Source: Asterella californica
Lineage: Eukaryota; Streptophyta; Marchantiopsida; Marchantiales; Aytoniaceae
NCBI GenBank assembly: GCA_036924285.1
Contig: JAYKYS010000008.1
Coordinates: forward strand, 12,137,001-12,201,000
Direction of reading: 5' to 3'
DNA: 64,000 bases
Part shown: in pieces, positions 42,768 through 54,612 of the stretch
Layout of the letters: each line of letters opens with the position of its first letter
How positions within the stretch are numbered: position 1 is the first letter of the stretch
The notes under the pieces: model-generated
Databases searched by the model: none
What the model was told of the DNA's origin: nothing
Seen by the model: the letters and a program-made list of their open reading frames with translations, nothing else
Program-made: the position numbers and the translations under genes

Positions 42768-43936
42768 GGAAGTTCTTGGAAGACCAACAGTACCCCGAGG
42801 GATTGGATGCCGAGCAGAGGGTTGTCTTCTTACACAAGGCAGGTCCCTACGTCATCTTCCAGGGTATCCTATTTAGGAAGGGACATGACGAGAAGCTAAG
42901 GAGATGCCTTGAGCCTTCAGAGATTAAGCCAATGATCACGGGTCTTCACTACGAAGATGCTGGGAGTCACTATGGGCTGAAGATCACGGTGAAGAAGATG
43001 TTGGACGTCGGTTACTGGTGGTCGACCATGTACAAAGACACTTTTCAAGAGATCAGAAAATGTGATGCGTGCTAGAGGGTGGGAAGACCAACAGCTACTA
43101 CTAAGTGGCCTCTTACACCCATTCTCCAACTTTGTTGGATCTATCGCTCCGGTGGCTAGAAGAACGCGAGCACGATACATTTTGATAGCTACCGACTATG
43201 CTACCAAGATGGTAGAGGACGAAGCAACAAGGAAGAACGACGCCGCAGTGGTAGCTAGGTTCCTCTGGTACAACATTATCATCCGATACGGATGCCCGCT
43301 TGAACTAGTATCAGATAGGGGTACTCATTTTTTAAATGAGACTATTTCCCTCCTGACCCAGTACTTCAGGATAAAGCATCGGAAGACGACGCCATACAAC
43401 CCGAAAGCTAACGGACTGACATAGAAGTCGAATGGTCTTCTTTGTAATATTCTAAATAAGGTAACTGTTAACCATGCGTATGATTGGAACACGAAATTGC
43501 CATCTGTGTTATGAGCTTTCAAGATTTCATCCAAGGTCACGACCCAGAAGACACCCTTCTACCTAACTTCTGGCATAACACCCGTTGTCCCCATCGAGTT
43601 AGAGGTCCCTACTTACAGGTTAGCCGTTACTGAACGCATGGAAGAAGAGGAAAGCCAGGAGCAGCATCTTCTGAACTTTGTGGAGTTCTAAGAAGATAGG
43701 AATGCAACTTTGGAGAAGACTTACGAAGTGCAAGCACAACGTAAGGTGAGCTATAATGGCAAGCTGAAGAAGGTGACCGTCGCAGATGGAGACTTTGTTC
43801 TTCTGTACGACAAAAGGTATCTTAAGTTCCATGGAAAACTTCATCTTCGCTAGATGGGTCCATACCGAGTCTTGGAGGTCTTCACCAATGGCTCCTTGCA
43901 GTTGGAAGAGTTAGATGGTACGTTTAGATGGTAAAG
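42768..43936 (+). pseudogene. E4 integrase, catalytic Glu replaced by a stop
   Basis: The zinc domain HYEDAGSHYG ... IRKCDAC is followed by a stop and a frameshift near 43100-43140. The core has IATDYATKMVED, LVSDRGTHF and NGLT-stop-KSN: the codon for the catalytic glutamate (GAG in the relative at 33.2 kb) is TAG at 43423-43425. Further stops occur at about 43512, 43689 and 43852. The end, MGPYRVLEVF and LEELDGTF, runs into an inverted repeat block at 43937. Confidence 0.85.
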
Positions 43937-44604
43937 CTCAGTCCTTCCCAAGTCCTCACAGTCTAGCTTCCACTCTCAAAAGACGAATCTAGTCTTTCAG
44001 AAGACAGCTATTCCGTCTTCCGGGATTGTAACAGTACTTCCTAAGTAGCTCTCGTCTTCCGAGCTATATCGAAACAATCCTAACTAAGCAAGGCATCGCA
44101 TGGATTACCAAGAAGACAACACATCTTGCATTTCATCCTACTTCCTAACAGAAGATACAAAATATAGAGAAGCAGACTGTATGAGAAGTTTAGAAGATGG
44201 TCGTGGACTACTGCTGTGACAGTGGCCTCCAGGAAGACTCCCGAGACAGTCTCTGATTCAATGACGTTCTCGGAAGAGTTTCCGCGACTAGGCTTCCCTT
44301 CACTGGTCTCACCTATCTTTTGCTTCCGACACGCAATCTAACCTCACAACAGACACAAGACATTCATACTCTGTTCTTCCGACTTCTCACCTCTCATACA
44401 CACTTAGAAGAAGCTTGCTGCATGACGGGAAGACATGACCCTCGACCATTCTCTCCAGATTCTGTCAGCAAGACTTCTCACAACTCTCTTCTATGTTCAA
44501 GAAAAAGAAGAAGGAATAGACTGCTATGGATCGGACAGAAGAGACTCGTAAAGGATCCTCAGGTCTTCTCGCGCATTCTGCCAGTCTTTCCAACCTTCTA
44601 GTTT
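43937..44604. repeat. Repeat block A, copy 1
   Basis: About 670 bp, starting CTCAGTCCTTCCCAAG, very rich in GAAGAC/GTCTTC, and matching 45310-46008 and 63330-64000. In the other two copies it is preceded by the start of the minus-strand coiled-coil ORF, so its sense orientation is probably minus. Here it follows a plus-strand integrase, which implies an inversion or end-joining at 43937. I see no gene in it. Confidence 0.8.
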
Positions 44605-45217
44605 TGGTGCCCACAATTTACAAGATGTACAAATTTTTGAAATTTTTGGAAGTTAATCACATGTTCGTGTAACTAAAATAACCTTGTTGCTTAAGAATAC
44701 ATCTTGCTTAGAGAGAAGATGGTCTTAAGAACTTTTTGTAAGAGAAGTCAATTTCTTCCGAAGACGAAAGAAAGACGTCTCTCGAGAAGACGTCTTCCCG
44801 ACCTGATCTTCGGAAGACGAAAGACGCGTGTCTTCCAGAAGACAGCGATATCGACAGCGACCTCGACTGCATGGGCGTCAACCACGTACCACCCAGTAGG
44901 AGGGTAGGTGTACCTATCAGGTAGCCCAAGGTAGTAGGTAGATCAGGTAGGTCGAAGAACCCCTAACTGCACGAGAAGATACGAGAGAAGCGCATTAGCA
45001 GAGAATCATCACCTGCTTCCCGCATCGAAGACATTAGCACAGAAGATCGAGTTAGGGGGTGCCGCATTGAATCAGGAGGTGCCAAAACTGAGTGAAATCA
45101 AAGATAGCAAGGATCGATTCGCAACTAGAGAGAAAGCGAGGACGATTTTTTGAGAGTAGGAAGTATCATCGAGCTGAAGGAGTCTTCTGTAGATTCCCGG
45201 AAGTAGACATTGAAGGG
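44605..45217 (+). repeat. Foldback left arm
   Basis: 613 bp, complementary to 46691-47307. It contains dense GAAGAC/GTCTTC near 44760-44850 and ends at GTAGACATTGAAGGG. Confidence 0.85.
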
Positions 45218-45309
45218 TTTGACCTCGGCCAACTCTGCTGTCGGTAACACCAACCCTCGAGGATGCATCGACATACTTGAATCTCTGTTGCATTAAGCCA
45301 CACGTACTT

Positions 45310-46008
45310 ACTATGAGCCGAAGGCTCAGTCCTTCCCAAGTTTTCACAATCTAGCTTCCCTCTCAGAAGACGAATCTAGTCTTCCAGAAGACAGCTACTC
45401 CGTCTTCCAGGATTCTAACAGTTCTTCCTAAGCTCGTCTCGTCTTCCGAGCTGTATCTAACCAATCCTAACTAAGCAAGGCATCGCATGGATTCCTAAGA
45501 AGACAACCCACCTTGCATTTCATCCTACTTCCTAACAGAAGATAGAAAATATGTGAGAAGTAGAGTGTATGAAAAGTTCAGAAGATGATCGCGGGTTCTT
45601 GCAATGACAGTGGCCTCCAGGAAGACTCCCGGGACAACTTCCGTTTCAATAACATTCTCGGAAGACTTCCCGAAGCCAGGCTTCTCTTCACTGATCTCAC
45701 CTGTTTTCTACTTCCGACACGCAATCTAACCTCACAACAGACACAAGACATTCGCACTTTGTTCTTCCGACTCCTCACCTCTCATACACACTCAGAAGAA
45801 GCTTGATGCACGATGGAAAGACATGACCCTCGACCATTCTCTCCAGATTCTGCCAGCAAGACTTCTCACAACTCTCTTCTAAGTTCGGGAAGAAGAAGGA
45901 ATAAGATGCTATGGGTCGAACAGAAGAGATCCGTAACGGACCCTCACGTCTTCTCGCGCATTCTGTCAGTCTTTCTAGTCTTCTAGTCTCTCTAGGAAGA
46001 TGTGGATT
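45310..46008. repeat. Repeat block A, copy 2 (inside the foldback)
   Basis: It matches 43937-44604 and 63330-64000. The block is preceded on its left by minus-strand coding sequence MSMHPRGLVLPTAEL (near 45218-45270), matching the start of the ORF at 63285 (MTMHPRGLVLPQVEL). Confidence 0.8.
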
Positions 46009-46690
46009 TGAGAAGCTTGGAAGATCGGGAGGTACAGACCTGGTTCTCAACTTCCAGCTTCTCGAAACAACAAATAACTCACCAAGTCACTCGAGGTTCG
46101 TACCAATCCTCTCTCAACACAAAAGCAAATCTAATCCACTCTCGATATGAATTACACACAAGTCATTTTCCGAAGACTTCAGACATCTAGAAGCGTCTTC
46201 CGAAGATGTTCAGGTTTCAGAAGCGTCTTCCGAAGATGTTCAGATTTTCCGAAGCGTCTTCTGTTCACGGATTCGGAAGTAGAGGTGCGGGGAAATTGAT
46301 AGCTGCGGGATCGAATTTGAGAACGACGAACAGGGAAGCTCGATTATAGTTTGGAAAGAAGCTAGAAGATGACTATCAAAAATTGGGCAGCGCTTCCGCG
46401 CTCAATTTCATAGAAGGAAAATGCGGGATGGAGAAAACGATCGATGGGTTTCCTGCAAACAACCAGGGAAGCGCGGGAGATACTAAACAAGAGGCGAGAA
46501 GCGGTGGGAAGGGAAGAGAACATGAGAAGAACCTCAAACAGTCTTCTGTCTGTTTCTCGTAGTGCCTTCAATCTTTTGCACGCTTCCGGCTCCACCTCAG
46601 CTCCAATGTGACTCCACAGAGCTGCTCTACCGTCAATGTCTTGCTGCTTCTCAATCGATCAGGGCTCCACCTCAGATTCTTCTTCAATCG
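46009..46690. other. Foldback interior, unassigned
   Basis: About 680 bp with no supported gene. Near 46185-46265 there are about three short tandem units built on AGAAGCGTCTTCCGAAGATG. The rest is unfamiliar. Confidence 0.5.
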
Positions 46691-47307
46691 CCTTTCAATG
46701 TCTGCTTCCGGGAATCTACAAGAGACTTCTTCAGCTCGATGGTGCTTCCAACTCTTAAAAAATCGTCCTCGCTCTCTCTCTAGCCGCGATTCGATCCTTG
46801 CTGTCCACAATTTCACTCTGCTGGTCCTCCTCTCTCAATTTGACACCTCCTAAATCGATCTTCTGTGCTAATGCGTTCGATGCAGGAAGCAGTCGATGAT
46901 TTCTGCACTAATGCGTTTCTCTCGTATCTTCTTGCGCAGTTAAGGGTTCTTCGCCCTATTCGTCCTACTTACTTCCTTGGTGCTACCTGGTAGGTACACC
47001 TACTCCTTGATTGGATGGTGCGCGGTTAGGTCTATGTAGTCGTTGTCGCTATCTCAGTCGCTGTCTTCCGGAAGACATGCGTCTTCCGTCTTCCGTCTTC
47101 CGAAGACCTGGTCAGGAAGACGTCTTCTCGAAAGATGTCCTTCTTCCGTCTTAAAAAAAAATCGACTTCTTTTACAAAAAGTTCTTAAGACCATCTTTCT
47201 TCTAAGTAAGATGTAATCTTAAGCAACAAGGTTATTTCATTTGCACAGACTTGTGATTAACTTCAAAAATTTAAAAAATTCTTAAATCTTGTAAATTGTG
47301 GGCACCA
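46691..47307 (-). repeat. Foldback right arm
   Basis: 617 bp, inverted copy of 44605-45217, ending CTTGTAAATTGTGGGCACCA. Confidence 0.85.
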
Positions 47308-47564
47308 CATCCCTTATCTCCTTTTGACATGATATTAGTGGTGAGACTAAAGTTATTGACTTTGTGGGCATTAAAAACAAGAAGAGATTTCACATGTCTC
47401 CTTTTTAGTGGGTACTAGTGTAGAGAGGGGATAGAAATTCAAGATTTCTTCCATCGGAGTTGACCCCTAAGTGAGAGACAAGCTCGACATATTGCAGACT
47501 GATCGATGACTATCATGGAGGTTGAAAGATTGGAGGATAGTTGGCCGATAGGACCGCTAAGAGT
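47308..47564 (+). repeat. Internally deleted LTR fragment related to the E3-like LTR at 57545
   Basis: Plus-strand sequence from CATCCCTTATCTCC to GAGTTTACA matches the minus strand of 58180-57545, including ACTGATCGATGACTATC. It skips about 400 bp that carry the TATA box in the other copy. It is the opposite orientation to the element at 50023-58240. Confidence 0.7.
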
Positions 47565-47949
47565 TTACAGTTTACACTCTTGGTAATCGTCATCTGGATA
47601 GAGTTAGGACAACATTGGATCCTCAAGTTAGAAGAGATCATTTCATAGAGTCCCAATAAAGAATAAGGTGAATGTTAAACATTGGTGTAAGTAATTCTTT
47701 TTGAAAAACTGAGAGAGATTACTCAGCAAATTTATCAGACAATTACACGAAGAAAGATGTGTATGAAACCTATGACAAGAGAATGGATGCAAGAATGAGA
47801 GTGAAGTGCTGAGTTATTCTTATTTCTATCGTTTGTAGAAATCTCATTTCTGTAAGTGAAGATTCCAAAAACAAATCGATTCTCAACTTGTTCAGCTTGC
47901 ATTGAACTCAAAGCTTCACAAGACAAAAATATTGTACCAACAGAAAAAT

Positions 47950-48305
47950 GTAAGTAAAGTGATTACACTTTACTCTGTATTCGTAAATAATTACAAGCAA
48001 CAAGCTTGAGTAGTATTTAGTTTTCTTCAATAGTTGTATTCGTAAATAATAACAAGCAATCAGCTTGATTAGTATTTAGTTTTTTCTAGCAGTTGTAGTT
48101 TATTGATATTCTTATTATATTAATAATTGTTTTAAGTTCTTTATCATTCATATTGTCAAAATATATTACTAAGTCTTTGGAGACAAAACATTTCTTCTAG
48201 TTAGTTACATTTTAAATTCTAGTTCAATCTATTTTGCAATTAAAATTGTTGTATATTTTGTAATGAATCGAATTGGATATATTTGTTTCTTTTTCATTTG
48301 ATTAG
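47950..48305 (+). other. Candidate spliceosomal intron in the DUF7869-like gene
   Basis: GTAAGT at 47950 and a T-rich tract ending TTTGATTAG at 48305 bound 356 bp of AT-rich sequence, typical of plant introns. It separates two coding-like stretches. Confidence 0.5.
47977..48092 (+). repeat. 58-bp tandem duplication
   Basis: Two units starting GTATTCGTAAATAA at 47977 and 48035, about 85-90% identical, inside the intron. Confidence 0.8.
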
Positions 48306-49837
48306 GCGGCAGCTAAATTTACAAGATATTTACATGCTCATCACAAATGGCTGAACAAGAGAAGCAAACTAAGCATAAAAAGAAAGCTCTCGTGAAACCA
48401 AAGAAGTATGTTTTTTTGACAGATCGATGAGATAGTCTAGAGTAAGACAGACGTTCCTCATTTTACTCACGTTACAAAATACATGGATGAAAAATACTTT
48501 ATCAAAGTTCACGTTGTGGGTTGTTTGGTTTTCAATAGCAACCCCCGTGCAGAAGTAATTTTCAGTTATCCTACTATTCACAATGAATCAAACATGATAA
48601 TTTTGGAAGTGTTGTATCTTCAACTTGACAACACTGCAAAAGAAAACAAGAACATATATGTTTTTGGTTATCTTGGTATGATTGTTGAGAAATAGATATT
48701 CCGGAAGATCAAACTTGGATTTCTCTTTGTACGTCATACACATGACCAAATTGAATGTTTAGTAGATTTTCTAAAATGTTTGAGTAGGACCAAAACATTC
48801 ACACTGCCAACGCTTCAAGAACTTGTCATTTGCTGATGGGACACTCAACTTCAAAAAGTTCCTCAACAATCCAAGTCCAAGCGCTATTGAAGTTCTGCAC
48901 GACATTAACTTTCGACGACAATCCAAATATGACAAAATAGAAGAGTCGGAAGATATCGGATTATGGACAAAATGATTGTCCAATACTCAGGATTGGAGAA
49001 CTCATGTGAAACTCCTCAACTATGTTCTTGAGAATACAATTTGTGAAGGTAGCAAGTGGTGGTTACCAAAGATCTGGTAAGATCTTTGAGATTCCACCAC
49101 TTTTGGAGAGCTACAGTAAAGCTTTAGAGGTTGGTAATACATATTTCACGGAGGAGGAGATTTCGTAGAGTACTTTTTTTCAGACAACAGAAGAATGTCA
49201 TTGAAGAACAATTGAATAACATGTTTTGTTGGCTTGAACTGTAGACTGCGGATCCTGAAGTCCACTCGTCAACAAATAATCCCAACCAAGTGACTAAAGA
49301 ATGACAAGAAGCGGAAGAAGAATTTTTGGAATGAAGTGCCTTATCATCTCGTCCGTTCTATTCTTGTACAGAAGAAACAACGCACGCATCAAAACACCTA
49401 AAGACTTCAAAGATTTAGAAGCTAGAAGAATCATTCATTGCTCTTATTCCTTACAAAGATTTGCAAAAGTGACTATTTTGGTTAGCTAAAGTGAACAAAA
49501 TTCTTACGATGTTGAAGACGTATCGGCTTTGATCAAGATTACGTGATACACAACACAAGCGGCGGATTTGTTTGATGGTGCTTACGTACCAGAATTAAAA
49601 GTAGAATCAAGAAAGAGAATATTGAATATTGATGAGTTGAATCTCATTGATATTGAAGTTTTTAGGTACAGTATCAAGTTGAATAGAAACAAGACCATTA
49701 TCGCAATAGATCTAAAACTTTTGGAAGAAGCCGTCTTTGAGTGGGACAATATGAACCACACTGAGTCAGAGACAAATGATTTGTCTTCTGGTAATCAAAG
49801 CAAACATATCTGAGAAAAAAATTTATTAGACCGGAAT

Positions 49838-50022
49838 GGTACGGTTCAGCTTGATATTCTTTAGGCTGTTAAAATAATGCACTTCTCAAACTTTAACCAA
49901 TATAATTATCTTGTAGATATTGTACTTGTCTTCTCAATCTCTGAAGTTAATCATTCAGGCTGTATTAAGTAATGTTTTTTCTTTGAACTATTATCCACTC
50001 GATGGCTTTTAGAACCCTTATT
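49838..50022. other. Unassigned junction sequence
   Basis: A short AT-rich stretch between the decayed gene and the truncated E3-like pol. Nothing recognisable. Confidence 0.4.
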
Positions 50023-51058
50023 CCTAGCAAGTAGTATCGAAATTTCTTCTAATGAATATCCACAGCTAATCCTTCTCGTTTACTCACGGAGTAATTCTTC
50101 TCTGCGGGAATCATCTACCTACTAGCATAAGCTATAGGGTGATCATGCCCATCTCCATCTAATTGATTTAAGATACATCCGACTACTACATTGGAGGCAT
50201 CCATATATAGAATAAATGTTTTACTCCACTCAGGTTTAGCAAATATAAGAGCTATCACCAATGCTTTTTTCAGCTCTCAAATGCTTCCTTTGCCTTCTAG
50301 TCATGCACTATCAAGTCAAAATCAACTCCCTTCTTCATGTACATAGTCAAAGCTATTACTTTGTTTGAGAAGGAAAAAACAAACCTACAATAATATCTGA
50401 CCATGCCAAGAAACTGTCTCAAGTTGATCAAGTTGATCGAAAATGGAAGATCTACAATCTTCACCTTCTCAAATCTACCGTAATCCCATTCTTGAAAATG
50501 ATGTGTCTCAATAATAGACCTTCTTCACAACCAAATATGCACTTCTCTAGTTTTAGAGAAGCATTGGCTTGCTCCAACTGCTGTAAAACCTTGATCACAT
50601 GATCAAAGTGGTCCTCATTTCTTCCGTACACGCAAAAGTCGTCAATAAAATCACGAACAAACTTTCCTATGAATGGTTCAAACACCTTGTTCATGAACCT
50701 CTAAAATATAACTGGAGCATTATACAATCTGAATGACATCACTTGAAATGCAAAAGTTCTCCAAAGAGTAATGAATGTAGTCAATTGCTGGTACTCTTGT
50801 GCTATCTTGATACCCATTATAACCATCACCAAAGCTGTACCACTCATGAACAGCAACTTCCTCCAAAATCTCATCTATAAACAGCAGAGGATAGTAATCT
50901 TTCTTGGTAACTGCATTCAGCTTCTTATAGTCTATGCACACTCGCAGCTTACCATTCTTCTTCTTGACAATCACAATGGGTGAAACCCATTTTGAGTTTT
51001 CCACCTTATAGATGAAACTCGCCTCCTTCAACTTGTCTATTTCTTCCTTGATCATCAT
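50023..51058 (-). pseudogene. E3-family RT and partial RNase H
   Basis: IDKLKEASFIYKVENSKWVSPIVIVKKKNGK, then SFGDGYNGY, a damaged MPFG box, and NKVFEPFIGKFVRDFIDDFCVYG with the catalytic FIDD. RNase H pieces (YMDASNVVVG, EKNYSVSKREGLA) run to about 50023, where similarity to E3 stops at KKFRYYLLG. Several frameshifts and stops are present. Confidence 0.8.
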
Positions 51059-51458
51059 TATTGTTGTAAGGTTGACTCTTCTCTACTTCTGTTGAACTGG
51101 TCTTGCATTCTCCTCCAATTCGATTCGTGAATCTCTAGAGTCACCTCTTCAAATCTTTGCAACAGAAAGCAAACACATGAATATATTTTCAAAAATTATC
51201 TATGAATATACTTTTCTCATCTTGAGTGATATTTATACCAAACTTCAAGGTAGAGAGTCTTCTCACAATCTGTACCTCACTCAACTCTTATTTGTCAAGG
51301 TCTTTCTCCACTACTGATCAAAGCAACAAATCAATAAGATTAAGTTGATATAATGATTCATCTCGACCAAATCTTTCGTCATCAGACGAGGATGTTTGAT
51401 CGTTAGAATCTCCAGTATCTACATCTGAGACACTGTGATCCGCCTCCGTATCAGACTC

Positions 51459-53164
51459 CTAGTAGTCACTAGTGGGTCGATCAGAATCAAAAGTCATAAC
51501 TCCAACACCCGAGAGAGATACTATCACTTTGTGATCTCTAGGTCTAGTCCGCAAATATCCCTTATGCCACCTATTTGTGGTGCGCACAACTCTCAACCTA
51601 AGCATATCTAAGAGCAAATCATAACTAGAGTCCTTAAGCACTTGAAAGGACATCAATGTTTGAACTCTCATCATAAACACAACCACCTTCTCTAACACAT
51701 CAAGAGGTCTTACCCGTTGCTTGTTAGCCATCCCAACCACAATGCTAGTCGGACGAGTCGATTCCATCCTTCACTTTTTCATCAACCTCTCCGATATAGA
51801 ATTTACAGCCGACCTTCCATCCACCAATACGTCAGAGATATAGTGACCATTCAATCGGACTTCAATCTTTGAAGCCCTAGTGCATACCTCTGAAGCATGC
51901 ACGTCCATCTCACCAACTCCCATAGACTTTGATATCTTGCTCTTAGGTTTCTTTTTCTTACTTCTTTTAGAACTCAACCCTCCTTTGAATTCTCTTCGTA
52001 AATTGAGGTTGAGTGCAATCAATTGCTCAGCCGCGATGTTGACTAGGTGAGCATCCACATCTTCAACCACATCATATCCCACTTGAGAAGACGAAATAGT
52101 GAAATTTACCATCCTCAACTTCCTTCTTGGCTCCCTTGGTGTACTCAAAATATTACTCGAGCGAGTACTTCTACTTGGTGACTTTTCCATTAAAATCGGT
52201 TCATCAAAAACTCGAGTTCTTTTTCTTTCTTGAGCTAGAAGCTCCACCGGTGCATGAGAAGAGTTTGAGGTCTCTCCTTTCTCATAGATGAGATCTCAAA
52301 CTACATCGATAGTAGCCACTCTCTTGTCTCGTGCTTGTGATGGATTTCCTCCACTAACATTCATTCTGAAAGTTTCAGCACCCCTTGCTCCATTGTTAAG
52401 ACAATTTTGTTGGAAATGAGAACCTCCACAAGTCCAGCATGTGATTCCTCCAAAGTTACCTTGGTTACCTCCAAAGTTATTTTGATTTCCTCGGTTGAGA
52501 TTGTTGTCATAACCTCTTTGACCTTCTCCTCCATCTTTGTTCCTCCATTCTCGTAGTTGCACCACGTTCATCTTGAGATCAGCAAGAGTATCGGTGATGC
52601 TCTTCAACTCGGCATGAAAATCTGAGGTGGAAGTAGACATCGCTGTAGGGACAAACGGTCTTGACACCCCTATTGGAGTAGGATCTAACGTTGAAACAAT
52701 CATCAATTGTGATGGTGCAGATGCTACCGTAGTGGTTACATCAAGAGTAGGACTCGACACCAGAGCGGCATGACAAGGTTGGATGAGATCTTCTTCATCC
52801 AAACTCTCTTTCATATTTGTCGTAATCTTGATAGCCTCCGCTTTGGTTGCTGGCTTCTCGTACCTCACTTGAGTTCTCCCACCAAGTTCTTGGTCAACAT
52901 TGCTCCAATCCTCACCATCATTAACTCCACGTTGTCTCCACTCTTTCGTAAGACCGTGCGAAACTGTTGCTCCAACTTATCCACCCTTTCGACATACTAC
53001 TAAACTTTCTTGTCGTCCCGTTGCTTCAAATGAGTGAGCTCCACCATAAAATTTTCATAACTCTCTTCTAGAAAAAACTCTTTGATGAGTGTCTTACTCA
53101 ACATCTCTTCTATGTCCTCAACTGCACCTTGCGTTTTGCTCTTCACTCGGTCTTCATACCACGT
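51459..53164 (-). pseudogene. E3-family Gag-protease
   Basis: From TTWYEDR at the E1 insertion point down through a helical Gag region, a Gly/Asn-rich stretch with the short-spaced knuckle C-WT-C-GGS-H-FQQN-C (near 52430), and a protease with LVDGRSAVNSIS near 51820, where E3 has D-G-G. The third residue of the catalytic triad is therefore Arg, which should kill the enzyme. It ends near 51459 at an acidic linker (DSDRPTSDY). Frames change several times. Confidence 0.8.
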
Positions 53165-54536
53165 TGTCGTGTCATTTGGCGGCTACATGCTTGACTTCTA
53201 CTCCGACGCTTAGGTTTGGTAGTTCTAGAAGTTAGCTCATATTACTTCTAGTCCTTTATGTATATGTTTGACACCTTTGCATACGGTGTTAACACTATTT
53301 TGAGTCCTAATAGGCTGATAGTATGTTAGTTATCTTGTTCAAACATTTGTGCGCTTGTGCAAGTGACTTCTTACTTGTCTATGACGTTCAATGTACATAA
53401 CTTAGGGTTTCGATGCTGATAGGGGTTTGAGCTCATGGGTTGTACTTACTTGTCGCCCATGCACGCTTTCTAGCTAATTTAAGTTATTTTTCGGGGCTAT
53501 GTGTCATTTTAGGTGGTTTAAGTTTTACGCTGGCGCTCTAGGGGGCTTGACGTGGTAGCTTATGAGTGTAGATAAGTTACCAGGTAGTTTAAGGCACAAA
53601 AGGACAGTCAAGTGGAGCTAGGAACTCCCATTGGTCCATTTTTTTCTTTTGTAAAACTCTAAGTTTAGAAACAGAGCTCTAGAGTGGAGTTCGAGCATTT
53701 GGTGAGGTATCTTCGAAATCGGAGAGCACAGGGAGATAGAGCTCGTCGAGCCAAGCACTGTCAGTGAAATTTTCGACCGATTTGAGGCAATAAAGATGAA
53801 GTTATGCCCAATTGAAGTTCAGATTATGCCAAAACTGCATCACTTTTGTTGATTTTGGGGTTTTCAGTGTCACTTGCAGCAGAATTGAACAAATCGCTTC
53901 AAAACTTCGTGGTTGCGTTCTCTGCTAGCAGGGCTACGATTTCCAAAAAGTTTCATATCGATTGAGTAATTGAGTAATTCAGGGTGGCCGCTGAAGCAGA
54001 GGGGGTCTGAAAAGCTCTTAATCTAGAGCAGTGACTTCAGAGGAGGAGATCTGGAGTTCTGTGTACATTCAGGAGTCCCAACTTCACAGGGATGTTCAGC
54101 ATCCTGTAGACTTCAAATACTGTGAGAATATTTAAAATTCATCGAGCCAATTCTCTGTTCTAGGCCAGAATAGCTGTCTAGGTACCATAAATTGCCATAA
54201 TTCTCTTACTCAGAACTTTTTTGTCAACATCTCGGTGCTAGGATTCAATCTCAGGCTGAAACTTCGTGTGTGTGTTCAGTAGTACTTCATTTACATGTAG
54301 GGGAAGTTTAGAAGTCTAAACCTTCATAGTTTTCCTCTCTTTGAGTGCCAAAGTTCACCGTCTAAACCTATTATCACTAGTGAGACCTAAATTTCGCTTT
54401 TTGAGCATATTAGAGGATCCTACACTCCTGTGTGAGTGTTTATAGCTCCTGTTGTGACCTGAAAGCCAACCTCTTGAGTAAACAACCACAGCCAGAAGCC
54501 CGGCGCTTTCCTAGGTAGACAGATCACACTCCGACA
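53165..54536 (+). repeat. E1 copy c 5' LTR, full length
   Basis: 1372 bp from TGTCGTGTCATTTGG to CCGACA; the only complete E1 LTR in the window. It diverges more from the E1 5' LTR in its central part (53560-54400) than in its ends. Confidence 0.88.
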
Positions 54537-54547
54537 TACTCTCTTTT

Positions 54548-54565
54548 TGGTGAACTCGATGTGAA
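54548..54565 (+). other. E1 copy c primer-binding site
   Basis: TGGTGAACTCGATGTGAA, one base different from the E1 site at 1131. Confidence 0.65.
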
Positions 54566-54612
54566 ACACCTAGGGTGGGAGTTTTCTTGAGAATGTTACA
54601 GGATCAGATATC

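Larger units (their letters stand above)
44605..47307. mobile_element. Foldback element with ~615-bp terminal inverted repeats
   Basis: The left arm 44605-45217 and right arm 46691-47307 are inverted copies of each other, beginning TGGTGCCCACAATTTACAAG and with scattered differences and indels. Between them lie a 50-bp start of the E4-type coiled-coil ORF (minus, about 45218-45270), repeat block A copy 2 and unknown sequence. No transposase is visible. I find no clear target duplication (left flank CTAGTTT, right flank CATCCCT). It could be a Mutator-like or foldback DNA transposon that carries retroelement DNA, or a palindromic rearrangement. Confidence 0.7.
47565..49837 (+). pseudogene. Decayed DUF7869-like gene with an intron
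   Basis: Coding-like pieces appear in several frames. Before the intron: RTTLDPQVRRDHFIES and similar. After it, from 48483, a piece contains LYLQLDNTAKENKN, YVFGYLGMIVEK and KIKLGFLFVRHTHDQI, then SRTKTFTLPTLQELV. The QLDN-x-A-x-ENKN and VGHTHDQI motifs are hallmarks, as I remember them, of the DUF7869 family, an RNase H/DDE-like domain common in transposon-rich genomes. The C-terminal part (49568-49813) is charged and ends TGA. Numerous frameshifts and stops show it is dead. Base composition is much more AT-rich than the flanking retroelements, so it has a different origin. Confidence 0.5.

Noticed and set aside
44700..47150. CRISPR-like array because of the repeated GAAGAC/GTCTTC
   Set aside because: Spacing is irregular, repeats are only six bases, both strands are used and coding sequence is included.
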